From Streptomyces niveus (GTDB lineage Bacteria; Actinomycetota; Actinomycetes; Streptomycetales; Streptomycetaceae): a stretch of DNA of 64,000 nucleotides. Below, piece by piece: positions 56,601 to 64,000 of the stretch (position 1 is its first letter; each line of letters starts with the position of its first letter). A program made the position numbers and the translations under genes. Under the pieces are notes generated by a model. The model searched no databases. It worked only from the letters and a program-made list of their open reading frames with translations, and had not been told where the DNA came from. Where the stretch lies: assembly GCF_002009175.1 (NCBI RefSeq), contig NZ_CP018047.1:124001-188000 (forward strand), in the 5' to 3' direction.

Positions 56601-56852
56601 GCCGAAGGCAGTTACCGGACCCCGTACGGCGAGGCCAAGTCCAAGTGGACCCTCGAGGGCAGCACCTTCCGCCTGACAGTCACCGTGCCGCCGAACACCA
56701 CGGCCGAAGTGAGACTGCCCAAGGGGGTCATCAGAGCGCACGAAGTCCCGGACGGGGCCACACCTCAGGACACCGAAGGGGACCGCCGGATCCACACCGT
56801 TCCCTCCGGTACCTACAGCTTCACCGTACGAGACATGCCCAGCGCACCCTGA
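53643..56852 (+). CDS. Secreted alpha-L-rhamnosidase, GH78, Tat signal
   Basis: 1069 residues, the full length for actinobacterial GH78. The N-terminus has a Tat signal (SRRHLIGILVAGAAGLALPL). Domains: Fn3-like about 45-165, beta-sandwiches about 175-560 (VARLYL-type segments, FDFGQNFAGWPELTL), (alpha/alpha)6 catalytic barrel about 600-950, and a C-terminal sandwich (TLEGSTFRLTVTVPPNTTAE). The likely general acid is E643 in TDCPGREKLAYPAD, matching E636 of the S. avermitilis enzyme. It should release terminal rhamnose from plant or microbial polymers outside the cell. AAGGAGTTCAGC precedes ATG. Confidence 0.93.
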   Translation: MPAEPRNRLSRRHLIGILVAGAAGLALPLGNGGTAAALDHRGATAPTAVGHLTVNGREDEPLGVDDTAPRLGWRVTSAQNGWAQSAYQIRAAHSAPDLVRGAYLWDSGKVRSDAQTDIPWQGRALTSRQEVVWQVRVWDSRGRVTPWSRPSSWEMGLLKRGDWGEARWIEYPSRSISDPLPLFARAFKVEQRHAAGVVKARLYLSGVGLHLAQLNGKAVTDEVLAPGNSNYQLSTEYRVYDVTRLLRPGANTVGVELGHGTALVSRSVTNPATGRTAPYSWWQSQVKGSGTLSAPAGAGDTVVKVSGVTGYHVGGTVNIDTGDGGERLETREITAIGTPGAEGTGISFKPGLESAHMTGAAVTGSGNPLASTDPSAGAAVTPRLIARLEITKADGSVDTIVSDRSWQTAFGATTTNNWYSGTDYDARREQAGWAGPGADLSATAKRRDGSPTGWIRAGIAPPPNQTTELVWRAGEPVRVVDRIRPVGLTEPRPGVWVFDFGQNFAGWPELTLDRAVPAGTTVTMRPAESLAADGTIDQASIMGGGAGRGTDVFAAYTARGDRGGESWHPELNYFGMQWVQVTGLPEGYRLSLRTVTGLQLHADTPVAGTFTTSNARINRIHRMARYSVMSNMMSTFTDCPGREKLAYPADYLQPFGSLHRHFGYAAYLRTMQRHLVEGQSKAGDNIGNVALKAPVYDWGYTGRFGDEINWGNGIVLTPWYLYETYGDTRTMARHYPEMQAFLTYIRTRKAGTGANAFIVDAALADWIAAETTSGRITGTWGYHQVADRMAKMAALLGRHADADEYRALADNIRTAFNDAFFNTTLGRYTSEGNLGTTGATQAAQALALDEGLVPASERERVLDALVELIENFHPFGGGPHFSGGTIGLAPTVRALTAAGRDDVLWKVLQEDTRPSYGYFMAPTTANPEGLTTIPEQWDMGNSKNHVILLQIEEWFHSALVGIRQAPGSVGYRELVIDPRVAGDLTHAEGSYRTPYGEAKSKWTLEGSTFRLTVTVPPNTTAEVRLPKGVIRAHEVPDGATPQDTEGDRRIHTVPSGTYSFTVRDMPSAP

Positions 56853-56999
56853 CCATCCAGCTCGCGACCGATGAACTCCCGCAGCTCGTCGTGTCATTGG
56901 ATCGGCATCGTCACACCGAGGCCCGCCTCCTGCCCCGGCGCTCCCCAGCGATTGCCGGCGGCCGGCGCCGGGGCGCTCGTGGCCAAGGTGAAATCCCGG

Positions 57000-57855
57000 C
57001 TGTCGCTGGGGGGTGCGCCGAGTTGGGGTTGCGTTTCCACCAGGAGCTGGTCGCCTGCCGGGCGGACGGTGCTCGGACCGCGCTGTACGCCACCTTGCTG
57101 TGCACCGCCGGCGTCGCGGTGGCGGCTGTGCTGCTGTACCGGTGGCTACCTCGGTGGCGGCAGCGCAAGGACCGGCTCCCAGAGCTGTATTCCGCGCAGC
57201 GGATCGCGGCAGCCGTCGAGGGCGACAGTGGGGACGACGAGCGGTTGGCACATCTGGCCCGGCTGGTGCGCCGCGCCAAGCTGCCCCGTGACCGGTTGCC
57301 CGGCTTTGTGTGCAATCCCCGGGCGCTGTCCGCCGGCGCGGTGACTTTCGGCAGCGTAGGCCGCTACACCGTCTGCCTGAACGTGGGACTGCTACCCAAA
57401 CGGACGACCGAGGACAGGGCGCATTTCGACGCGGTCGTGCTGCATGAACTCGCCCATGTGCGTAACCGGGACGTCGACCTGGCCTATCTGGCCGTCGCGC
57501 TGTGGCGGGTCTTTTTGACAGCCGTGCTGCTGCCTTGCCTGGCCCTGAACGCGGCCCTGGTGCTCCACGACCGCTTTCAGGGCATCGAGCGGGCGTACTG
57601 GGACGGATACGAGCCCGGAGCGAAGACCGCGCTGCTCGCGGTGGTTCTCACCGCGCTGGTCTACGTGGCCAGGGCCGACATCCTGCGCCATCGCGAGCTG
57701 GTCGCCGATCGGGATGCTGTATTCGAGTCCGGAAGCGACCGGGAGGTGTGGAGCAAGCAGGCAGAGTCGCGGTCGGCCGCGTCACCCCGGCTTCGGCTCC
57801 CCCGCTTTCTGCGCAACCACTCAACCTGGAGTGAGCGCCTGGCCGAAATGGTTCA
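57000..57855 (+). pseudogene. M48-type membrane metallopeptidase, truncated at both ends
   Basis: A continuous frame gives ALYATLLCTAGVAVAAVLLY (membrane helix), KLPRDRLPGFVCNPRALSAG, TVCLNVGLLPKRT, then the zinc site VVLHELAHVRNRDVDLAYLA (HExxH), and RADILRHRELVADRDAVFES with the third-ligand Glu, ending RNHSTWSERLAEM. The N-terminal helices and everything after about residue 285 of relatives are missing, and no start codon with ribosome site is present. The frame then runs through the antisense of the convergent SDR. A fragment of a BlaR/HtpX-like peptidase. Confidence 0.65.
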
Positions 57856-58683
57856 GCGCGACATGCTGACCGCGCGGGAGATGACGGTGTCGAAGGTGCG
57901 GTCGGGCAGGATCCGGCGCAGGGCGATGAGGGGGCGGGCGCCGAAGCCGGTGGCGTAGCGGGTTTTGGGGCGGCGTGCGGTGACGGCCTTCCCGATGGAA
58001 TCGGCGATGACGGCGGGCGGAGAGTTGCGGTTGGCGTTGGCTTCGGAGCGCAGGGAGGAGGCCACGGCGGCGGCCTGATCGGCGTATGCGCCGTTGCTGG
58101 AGGATTTCTCCAGCTTGTCGGCGGCGATGGAGCCCCATTCGGTGGCGATGCCGCCGGGTTCGATGACGACGACGTTGATGCCGAAGGGTTTGGTCTCCAG
58201 GCGCAGGCAGTCACTGAGGGCTTCGAGGGCGAACTTGGTGCCGTGGTACCAGCCGCCGAGCGGGGTGTAGATCTTGCCGCCCATCGAGGTGACGTTGACG
58301 ACGGTGCCGGAGTGCTGGGTGCGCATGTGGGGCAGGACGAGTTGGGTCAGCCGCAGGGCGCCGAAGACGTTGACCTCGAACTGGTGGCGGGCCTCATCCA
58401 GGGGGACGTCCTCAAGGGCACCGTAGGAGCCGTAGCCGGCGATGTTGGCCAGCACGTCGACGCGGCCGGTCTCGGCGATGATCCGGTCGACGCCGGCTTG
58501 CATGGAGTCGTCGTCGGTGACGTCCATGACCACCGGGTGAATGCCGTGGTCGGCGAGTTTCTGGAAGCGGCCGGTGCGGCAGGCGGCACCGTAGACGGTG
58601 TAGCCGAGTTGTCGCAGTTTCAGGGCGGTGGCCTCGCCGATGCCGGAGGTGGCACCGGTCACGAGGGCGGTCTTGACGGGCAT
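57853..58683 (-). CDS. SDR family oxidoreductase
   Basis: 276 residues, classical SDR of the DltE/oxidoreductase-like group: VTGATSGIGEATALKLRQLG, NIAGYGSYGALEDVPLDEAR (NNAG variant), catalytic Ser in NVTSMGGKI, YHGTKFALEALSD and VVIEPGGIATEWG. The 3' end meets the truncated peptidase, so the junction lies at about 57855, but the SDR seems complete. Divergent from the TetR gene at 58775 with an operator between them. Confidence 0.92.
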   Translation of the reverse strand: MPVKTALVTGATSGIGEATALKLRQLGYTVYGAACRTGRFQKLADHGIHPVVMDVTDDDSMQAGVDRIIAETGRVDVLANIAGYGSYGALEDVPLDEARHQFEVNVFGALRLTQLVLPHMRTQHSGTVVNVTSMGGKIYTPLGGWYHGTKFALEALSDCLRLETKPFGINVVVIEPGGIATEWGSIAADKLEKSSSNGAYADQAAAVASSLRSEANANRNSPPAVIADSIGKAVTARRPKTRYATGFGARPLIALRRILPDRTFDTVISRAVSMSR

Positions 58684-58712
58684 GACGGACTCCTCACAGC
58701 TAAAATGAATTT

Positions 58713-58736
58713 TGGTTCACCATCTATGGTGAGCCA
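58713..58736. promoter_or_regulatory. TetR operator between SDR and TetR
   Basis: TGGTTCACCAT (58713-58723) and ATGGTGAGCCA (58726-58736) form a 24-base dyad with one mismatch. It lies 30-53 bases from the SDR start and ends at an upstream in-frame ATG of the TetR gene, which argues that the real TetR start is the later ATG at 58775. Confidence 0.75.
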
Positions 58737-58774
58737 TGGTTCATCTTTATGCAAATGGAAGGTCGCCGAGTCTC

Positions 58775-59353
58775 ATGACCCAGGCCAGGGCGCCGCGCGC
58801 CGACGCGGTCCGTAACCGCAAGAAGATCCTCGTCGCGGCCGGCGAGCAGATCACCGCGCACGGCCCGGACGTCGGGATGGATGAGATAGCCGCTGCCGCG
58901 GGCGTGGCCGTGGGAACCCTGTACCGGCACTTCCCCACCAAGACCGACCTGGTCGCGGCCGTCGTCGCCGAGTACGTCGCCCGAGTCGCCGACGACGCCG
59001 AAGCTGCGTTCGCCCGCGTCGCCGACGGCACCGGCCGCGCCCTGGATGAGCTCACCGCGTTCCTCGGCCGCGTCGTCGAACAGTCCGCGACCGACCGAGC
59101 CGTCAAAGCCGCCGCGCACGCCCTCGGCACCCAGCCCGCCAACCATGCCGACGAGGACCGCGCAGGCCGAGCCGTCGCCGCCCTCATCCGCGCCGGCCAG
59201 GCCGACGGTGACGTCCACCCCGACGTCACCGTCAACGACATCTACCTGCTGTTCTCCACCGCCCCCACCGACCAGCCCCCCACAGCCCGCGCACGCTGGC
59301 TCACCCTCGTCACCCCCGGACTGACCGCACAAGCCCGGCAGGCAGAGAGCTGA
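58775..59353 (+). CDS. TetR family regulator
   Basis: 192 residues. HTH: NRKKILVAAGEQITAHGPDV and AAGVAVGTLYRHFPTKTDLV, the standard TetR domain with a GTLYRHF recognition helix, then a TetR_C (SBP/SMK-like) ligand domain. An ATG at 58736 overlaps the operator; GGAAGG lies 12 bases before the ATG at 58775, which is chosen. Divergent from the SDR at 57853 and probably its repressor. Confidence 0.88.
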   Translation: MTQARAPRADAVRNRKKILVAAGEQITAHGPDVGMDEIAAAAGVAVGTLYRHFPTKTDLVAAVVAEYVARVADDAEAAFARVADGTGRALDELTAFLGRVVEQSATDRAVKAAAHALGTQPANHADEDRAGRAVAALIRAGQADGDVHPDVTVNDIYLLFSTAPTDQPPTARARWLTLVTPGLTAQARQAES

Positions 59354-59361
59354 CACCCCGG

Positions 59362-59379
59362 CGCCCGGTTCGCCGGGTG
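59362..59379 (+). terminator. Hairpin after TetR
   Basis: CCCGG-ttcg-CCGGG with partial extension, 8 bases after the TetR stop; a short stem with a stable TTCG loop, likely its terminator. Confidence 0.5.
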
Positions 59380-59604
59380 GCGCACGCGACAACGCCCCGG
59401 ACGGAACTCGGATCCGCCGGGACGCAGTGGCTGACAGCACCCTGGTGCCGTCTTGCGGGAACGAACCCAGCGCTCTCCGCTCCGCTTCGGTCCGCCCCCC
59501 GCGTTGCCGGCGAGTCGTGGCCGATGGGCGAGGGCCGGTGTCCGGCGGGGCAAGAGCGGACCCCAGGCCGCCGACGGCTCCGAAGTCCTGACCCGGCCCC
59601 GCCG

Positions 59605-59925
59605 CCGCGCCGCCCGGCGGTGGAAGCGCACCCGAGTCTGGAGTGGACCCTGGACGCGGTCACCGAGGGCCCGGCGTTCGTCCGCGACGACCCCATGGAC
59701 CTCCTGGCCGTCAACCGGCTCGCCCGCCCTTTCTACGCCGACCCCCACAACCAGGAGAATCTCGCCCGCTTCACCTTTCTCAGCCCCGACGCACGCCGCT
59801 TCTACCCCGACTGGGACCAGGCCGCCGACATCACCGTCGCCATCCTGCGCACCGAAGCCGGCCGCAATCCCCACGACAAAGACCTTCACGACCTCGTCGG
59901 CGAACTCTCCACCCGCAGCGACGCG
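59605..59925 (+). pseudogene. XRE/MmyB-like regulator, middle fragment
   Basis: The plus strand reads VEAHPSLEWTLDAVTEGPAF, DDPMDLLAVNRLARPFYADP, NLARFTFLSPDARRFYPDWD and ITVAILRTEAGRNPHDKDLH followed by VGELSTRSD. This is the MmyB-like ligand domain of an XRE regulator. The N-terminal helix-turn-helix is not present and the frame breaks at LSTRSD. A second, dead member of the family intact at 13849. Confidence 0.7.
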
Positions 59926-59983
59926 CCAACACCTGCGTATCGCGGCCGCCGGACTGAACGGCGCCGTCGCGGCGGGCCTCCCC

Positions 59984-60664
59984 TCACGAGGTGGCGGTCG
60001 GCCTGCCCCGGCCCAGACGGGCGAGGGCGCGGTCGTGGACGCGGCTCAGGAGCAGCAGGGCGCAGGTGGCGCCGATCAGGGCGCAGAACATGTCCCACTG
60101 GGTGTCCCAGACGTCTCCCTGCGTGCCCAGGAAAGCGTCCGCGGCCTCGCCTCCGGTGACCGCCGCGAACCATTCCAGCATCTCGAAGACGGCGCTGAAG
60201 GCGAGGCAGGCGCAGACGGTGAGCGGGGCTAGCCAGCGGCTGCCGCGCAACGGGGAGGTGCGGACGAGGAGTTCGCGTACCAGGATGGCCGGGACGAAGC
60301 CCTGCACGAGGTGGCCGAAGCGGTCGTAGGGGTTACGGTCCCATCCGAGCCAGTCGCGCACCCAGTCCCCTGCGGGCACCTCCGCGTAGGTGTAGTGGCC
60401 GCCCACGATGAGGACCAGGGCGTGCGCCGCCAGCAACCCGCACAGCAGACCGCTCAGCGGGAAGCGGTGGCGCAGCAGGATCGCCAGCGGCAGGCCCGCC
60501 ATCACCCACACCGTCTCCAGCAGCCAGGTCGTCGGATCGGCCGCGCCGAACCTCGACACGACGAGCGCCGCGGTCACCGCGACGGCGAGGGCGGCCGGCA
60601 GACGGCGCCTGGGTGACAGCCTCGCGTCCAGCGTCGGGGCGGGGGTGGGGTGCGTGGCGGTCAA
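59984..60664 (-). CDS. DUF2238 family membrane protein
   Basis: About 226 residues with five to six hydrophobic helices (LPAALAVAVTAALVVSRFGA, TWLLETVWVMAGLPLAILLR, LSGLLCGLLAAHALVLIVGG) and the conserved NPYDRFGHLVQGFVPAILVR plus EMLEWFAA and GDVWDTQWDMFCALIGA stretches that define DUF2238 (YjdF-like). Function unknown. The frame runs to 60724, but GAGGAG five bases before TTG 60664 marks the likely start. No linked partner gene. Confidence 0.85.
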   Translation of the reverse strand: MTATHPTPAPTLDARLSPRRRLPAALAVAVTAALVVSRFGAADPTTWLLETVWVMAGLPLAILLRHRFPLSGLLCGLLAAHALVLIVGGHYTYAEVPAGDWVRDWLGWDRNPYDRFGHLVQGFVPAILVRELLVRTSPLRGSRWLAPLTVCACLAFSAVFEMLEWFAAVTGGEAADAFLGTQGDVWDTQWDMFCALIGATCALLLLSRVHDRALARLGRGRPTATS

Positions 60665-60928
60665 GACTGCTCCTCGTATTCGGGGCGGGCCCTCACTATC
60701 GGGCCCGCCCGCGACCGCCCTCATGAGTACGTGTACTCAGACCACCGCGTCGCACCGCCCGGTCTGGGTGAGTGATGTCGGAAGGCAACCCGCGCGGGAA
60801 GCGGCGCGTCCTCTCCCACGACATCGGCGCGGGGGCGTTTCCGCCCGTGTTGGGAGGCCAGGTACGAAAGGCGGCGCACACGATGCCGGACCCTTCCTTC
60901 GCGGGGGCGATGAGGACCCCGCCGAGCG

Positions 60929-61094
60929 CTGGATCCAACTCCGGACCACGAACGCGATCGAGTCGATGTTCTCCACGGTCAAACTCCGCACCAGGGTCAC
61001 CCGAGGCGTGGGCAGCCCGGCAGCCGCGCTCACGATGGTATTCAAGCTGTTCGAGAACGACATCCGGGTCGAGCATGAGGAGCAGGCCGCATGA
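60929..61094 (+). pseudogene. IS256-family transposase, C-terminal fragment
   Basis: The frame gives IQLRTTNAIESMFSTVKLRT, RVTRGVGSPAAALTMVFKL, the C-terminal end of Mutator/IS256 transposases (LRTTNxIESxFxTVRLRTRVT, containing the last catalytic Glu). Only about 50 codons remain. Its frame overlaps the start of the following small gene by four bases, which is accidental. Confidence 0.65.
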
Positions 61095-61570
61095 ACGTCC
61101 ACGACATCTTGCAGAACCCGGACGAGCACGTCCGCTTCGCGGCCTACCTCGACAAGCTGGGGCACGTCGGCGACCCGGACGAGGTCGACCTGGTCAGCCG
61201 CGTGCTCGCCGATCCGGACCGGACGATGGCCCAATCCGCCGTGCTGCGGCACCTGGACCGTCGAGCCGCCGGCCTCCACCCCGGTCCCGCCTACGAGGAA
61301 TGGGCGCAGACGATGACCCAGGCCACGACCGACCACCCCTTCCTGGCTCAGCGCCTGCGGGAGTGGTCGCTCTTCCGGGCCGTCACGCTCAAGCTGCCCT
61401 GGCAGCCGGGCGATCTGCTCGCGTCGTCCAACTGGCTCCAGCTCAGGACGGCCACCGGGACGAACACCGAGGCCGTCGAGATCCTCGCCGAAGCCGGCCG
61501 CACCAAGCGGATTCGTAACGCTGCCAGAGCCGGCCGCACCCACCGCAGCTCAAACGAAGCACGCCTTTGA
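61091..61570 (+). CDS. Conserved hypothetical protein, helical
   Basis: 159 residues, all-alpha (MNVHDILQNPDEHVRFAAYL, DEVDLVSRVLADPDRTMAQS, LRHLDRRAAGLHPGPAYEEW, FLAQRLREWSLFRAVTLKLP). A family of this sequence exists in actinobacteria, but I know no function. GAGGAGCAGGCCGC precedes ATG. The last 15 residues are basic and may be altered. It follows an IS256 fragment, so it may have arrived with a mobile element. Confidence 0.6.
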   Translation: MNVHDILQNPDEHVRFAAYLDKLGHVGDPDEVDLVSRVLADPDRTMAQSAVLRHLDRRAAGLHPGPAYEEWAQTMTQATTDHPFLAQRLREWSLFRAVTLKLPWQPGDLLASSNWLQLRTATGTNTEAVEILAEAGRTKRIRNAARAGRTHRSSNEARL

Positions 61571-62309
61571 CGACGAGATGTGGGTGGCCGTCACGGATTA
61601 CGAGCCGTCACCGGGACCGCACCGGAGATCGAACTGATCGAGTCGCCGACCGGGGATGCGGGGTCCGCGGGCATGGGGCGTCTCCGGGTGCTCCCCGCGC
61701 CCGGGTACAGTCCGAGCGGAAGGTGATCAACACTTCGTACCTGAGCAACTCGCCCTGAAGGAAGAGGGGATTGAAAAGGTATGATCCTTTCGGCGCTAAA
61801 TTCCGAGGTCATCGATTCTGCTCCCCGCTGCGGGCCGGGTCGTCGACTGTCTCGTAGGCGACCCTGCCGCAGCGGGGTCGACCCCTGCCCGGGACGGCGG
61901 ACATAAGACCGTTACAGGCGACACTTGCTTGACTGGGCCACATCTGACACGGCAGCTGTAGTTCCGATCACGGTCGGTCGTTGAGCGCGTGTCCGGCACG
62001 GGCTGGAGGGCGGCAGTTCCACCGGGCGCCCGGGGCCGGCGCGGCAGCCACCGCGCTGGCGCCGTAGATCAGGGGCTCTGGATGTCGCGCAGCGCCACGC
62101 GCGGCGTATCACCGGACAACGCCTCATCTATGCGGCGCAGCAACAGGGTGTTGAGCTGTGTTTGCGTGTCGTTGTCCATGACCGCTTCCCCGCCGTCCTT
62201 CTCTTGCGCAATCAGGGCGATGTACGGCCCGCGGCGTATCGATCCCGGCCGCCTGCCCGGCCCAGAATCACGGTGACGCCGGGCGACCGGTTGACCTACT
62301 GTTCAGCGG
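61571..62309. other. Intergenic stretch, no gene seen
   Basis: About 740 bases without a supported gene. One frame ends HFVPEQLALKEEGIEKV (61730-61783), which looks like the tail of a lost protein, but no upstream part is recognisable. Confidence 0.45.
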
Positions 62310-62774
62310 ATGAGCACTCACGACGTCGGCCTCGACGAGATGACCGAGGTGGTCGTCCACTCCCAGGACAACCCGGCGGTCAGAGTGAGGTTCTGTGACC
62401 GTTTCCGTCCGGACGAAGACTGCGTGCACTACGCCATTGAGGCATGCGCGCCCGGGCTGAATGCCCGTGTCGATGAAGTAGTCGCGTGGATCTGGGACGC
62501 GGACCTGGTGTCCTTCCTGGAGGAGCTGGTCCGGGACTTTCGAGGGTGGGATGGAGAGCGCGTCTGGCAGAACAACGATCACGACTTCACCCTCAGCGCG
62601 GTCTTCCGGTCGAGCGGGCATGTCGGGTTGACCTGGACTCTTCGGCCCTGGCCGACTGCCGCCGGCGGCTGGGAGGGTTCCGTCACCACATGGCTGGAAG
62701 CCGGCGAGCAGATGTCCACCCTCGCCGCCGATCTCCGCCACTTCCTACACGGGAATTGGAGTGATCGTGGCTGA
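62310..62774 (+). CDS. DUF6228 family protein
   Basis: 154 residues. Pattern LDEMTEVVVHSQDNPAVRVR, YAIEACAPGLNARVDEVVAW, LVSFLEELVRDFRGWDGERV, VGLTWTLRPWP and GEQMSTLAADLRHFLHGNW fits DUF6228, small actinobacterial proteins of unknown function frequently found alone or with other small orphan genes. It overlaps the next gene by eight bases and the two are probably co-translated. Confidence 0.75.
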   Translation: MSTHDVGLDEMTEVVVHSQDNPAVRVRFCDRFRPDEDCVHYAIEACAPGLNARVDEVVAWIWDADLVSFLEELVRDFRGWDGERVWQNNDHDFTLSAVFRSSGHVGLTWTLRPWPTAAGGWEGSVTTWLEAGEQMSTLAADLRHFLHGNWSDRG

Positions 62775-63207
62775 CCTGCCGACGAATGGGCGTCTCTATA
62801 TCTGGGGGCGGAACTTGTTCCAGCAACAGCGCGAACCCGTTGTTTGGGCAGGCAGAGTTCTTGCTGCTGCGGCACGGAAGATGGGGCAGGCCCCAGAGAT
62901 CGACGAGGCCCTGATCCTGGCAGAACGTGAAGACCAGTGGCCGCGGGGCCGCGAAGTCTTCGACCGAATCCGGCGACGGAGCCTGAGCAGAGAACACCCG
63001 CCGGCTGAGGAACACGCACTGTACTTTGCGCTGGCGGAACTGGTGGCCAAACTCGCGCATAACGCAGCGGGACAGCGACCGCCTTTCGATCATGATTCGG
63101 GTTGGCGCATCGGGCCGACTGCCTATCACCTCGCCGCGGCGACGGACGATCCGGAGCTTCACGAGCATCTTGCGCGGGCCCTGGGTGGATGGCCACAGGA
63201 CGTCTGA
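62767..63207 (+). CDS. Hypothetical protein
   Basis: About 146 residues (GRLYIWGRNLFQQQREPVVW, MGQAPEIDEALILAEREDQW, AEEHALYFALAELVAKLAHN, YHLAAATDDPELHEHLARAL). Helical and soluble; I recognise no domain. GTG starts at 62761 and 62767 are possible; the second is chosen for spacing from GGAATTGGA. Overlap with the DUF6228 gene suggests a shared role. Confidence 0.55.
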   Translation: MADLPTNGRLYIWGRNLFQQQREPVVWAGRVLAAAARKMGQAPEIDEALILAEREDQWPRGREVFDRIRRRSLSREHPPAEEHALYFALAELVAKLAHNAAGQRPPFDHDSGWRIGPTAYHLAAATDDPELHEHLARALGGWPQDV

Positions 63208-63261
63208 CTACGAGAGCTCCCGCTATGCCTCGTCGAACCTGTCGCAGCTCGGCAGCACCTC

Positions 63262-63407
63262 GCACGGGTTCGCCGGAACATGTGCGCTTTGCCGAAGGAC
63301 TCGTTGGAGGCAATGACGACGCTGTTCTTCTCTTCGCGTTCGGTCAGGACCTGGAAGAGGAGTTCGGCGCCGTGGCGGTCGAGTTCCATGTAGCCGAGTT
63401 CATCGAT
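63262..63407 (-). pseudogene. IstB-like ATP-binding protein of IS21, fragment
   Basis: The minus strand encodes IDELGYMELDRHGAELLFQV, LTEREEKNSVVIASNESFG, the Walker B and sensor region of IstB helper ATPases of IS21 elements. Walker A and the C-terminus are absent and no IstA is nearby. Confidence 0.75.
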
Positions 63408-63569
63408 CTATATGGATATCCGCATAGATCGACTTATGCCGAGACACGACTATGCCGAGCAGGCTGGCTGCGCACGAGGACATAACTCTCGCGAGGGCTG
63501 TTCTAGGCTGCATAGTCACGGTGCCGGAAAGGGTTCAGGGGGATCTCCGGTGAGTACCGAGATCCGTAC

Positions 63570-63881
63570 TCAGCTGCGACGACGGCTCGGGCGTGAACGC
63601 CACCTGCCTGGCCCGCCGTTCGCTGCTGATCTCGGATCAGTTGCCCTTGTTGTTGAGACGTACAGCGCGTAGCGATGACGTGCGTCGGTCAGGCTCTCCG
63701 ACCCGTTGGGACCGCCCCAGACCTCGTCGGCGTTCGGGTCGTCCTGGCCGTCGTCTTCCCAACTGCACTCGTCACAGATCTGGAAGTGTCCACGGGCTTC
63801 CAAGGTCAAGAGCTTGCAGCAAGGACAGGCATACAGACCGCCACCGGGCGGGCATGGCTCGCGCGGCTCTTTGGGCGTCAT
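63570..63881 (-). CDS. CPCC family cysteine-rich protein
   Basis: About 103 residues with the signature LYACPCCKLLTLEARGHFQI followed by CDECSWEDDGQDDPNADEVW and GGPNGSESLTDARHRY. The CPxC...CxxC pattern defines the Cys_rich_CPCC family, probably a small zinc-ribbon protein. Function unknown; members occur among orphan immunity-like genes. The last 30 residues (ATDPRSAANGGPGRWRSRPS) are unlike relatives, so the 3' end may be frameshifted. ATG 63881 or GTG 63884 may be the start. The 63882-64000 end holds no gene. Confidence 0.7.
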   Translation of the reverse strand: MTPKEPREPCPPGGGLYACPCCKLLTLEARGHFQICDECSWEDDGQDDPNADEVWGGPNGSESLTDARHRYALYVSTTRATDPRSAANGGPGRWRSRPSRRRS

Positions 63882-64000
63882 CACACGTTGAGTGTTGCAT
63901 AACCTGGGAGAACGCTCTGGTCTTGTCGCGTCAGAGGCTGTCGAGGAACGCGAGGGTACTGTCCGCGGGGCGGCAACGTCCGGGCCGCGCTTCCGGCCGG

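Noticed and set aside
54857..56990. Long plus-strand frame in the GH78 and M48 region
   Set aside because: Out-of-frame shadow of GH78 up to about 56990; only its last third corresponds to real peptidase homology, annotated separately.

Overview
The window is high-GC actinobacterial DNA, almost certainly a Streptomyces and probably from a variable chromosome arm. Evidence: strong GC bias at third codon positions, GTG/TTG starts, many TetR/MarR/AraC/LacI regulators, a close homologue of the Streptomyces lividans xylanase XlnA with a divergent GH62 arabinofuranosidase, and a dense scatter of broken genes and transposon debris. No rRNA gene, complete tRNA gene, CRISPR array or complete mobile element was found.

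Left third (1-16 kb): oxidoreductase or hydrolase genes, most paired head-to-head with their own regulator: SDR/TetR, HSL-type esterase/TetR, SDR/AraC, MarR/aldo-keto reductase plus Gfo/Idh/MocA, and MmyB-type XRE/SDR. Most of these pairs share a palindromic intergenic operator. Between them lie relics: nested IS5-family elements, 3' or internal scraps of ilvB and pntB, an SDR that has lost its active site, and a decayed TetR. Near 15.75-16.02 kb an integrase relic, a strong hairpin and the 3' half of a tRNA-Pro mark an old integration site.

Middle (16-34 kb): more relics (pirin, a second integrase), a secreted beta-helix carbohydrate enzyme, a TA-flanked MITE, and the remains of a polymorphic-toxin locus (Rhs core fragment, a His-Me-finger nuclease tip overlapping an SMI1/KNR4 immunity gene). 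A decayed ECF-transporter operon follows. Next is a cold-shock group (CBS protein, conserved small protein, DEAD-box helicase, CspA, MerR-like protein), then a TetR/MFS/FMN-reductase unit.

Right half (33.5-64 kb): three carbohydrate loci. (1) Serine hydrolase, GH32/43-like propeller enzyme and an ABC importer with a divergent LacI. (2) xlnA and abfB, divergent across GAAA-TTTC type repeats, for arabinoxylan. (3) LacI, ABC importer and GH78 genes for rhamnosides; one GH78 has had its catalytic domain deleted and the second, Tat-exported, is intact. Neither importer has its own ATPase, so a shared MsiK-type ATPase elsewhere is likely. Two SDR/TetR divergons, transposase relics (IS30, IS256, IS21) and small conserved proteins (DUF2238, DUF6228, CPCC) complete the region.

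The most unusual feature is the number of genes that keep both ends but have lost the middle (SDR, integrase, HATPase, IS30 transposase, GH78). This suggests repeated short-range deletion. I do not see a clearly new multi-gene system; the best candidates for follow-up are the toxin/immunity remnant, the tRNA-Pro integration scar, the MITE and the operators of the sugar loci.
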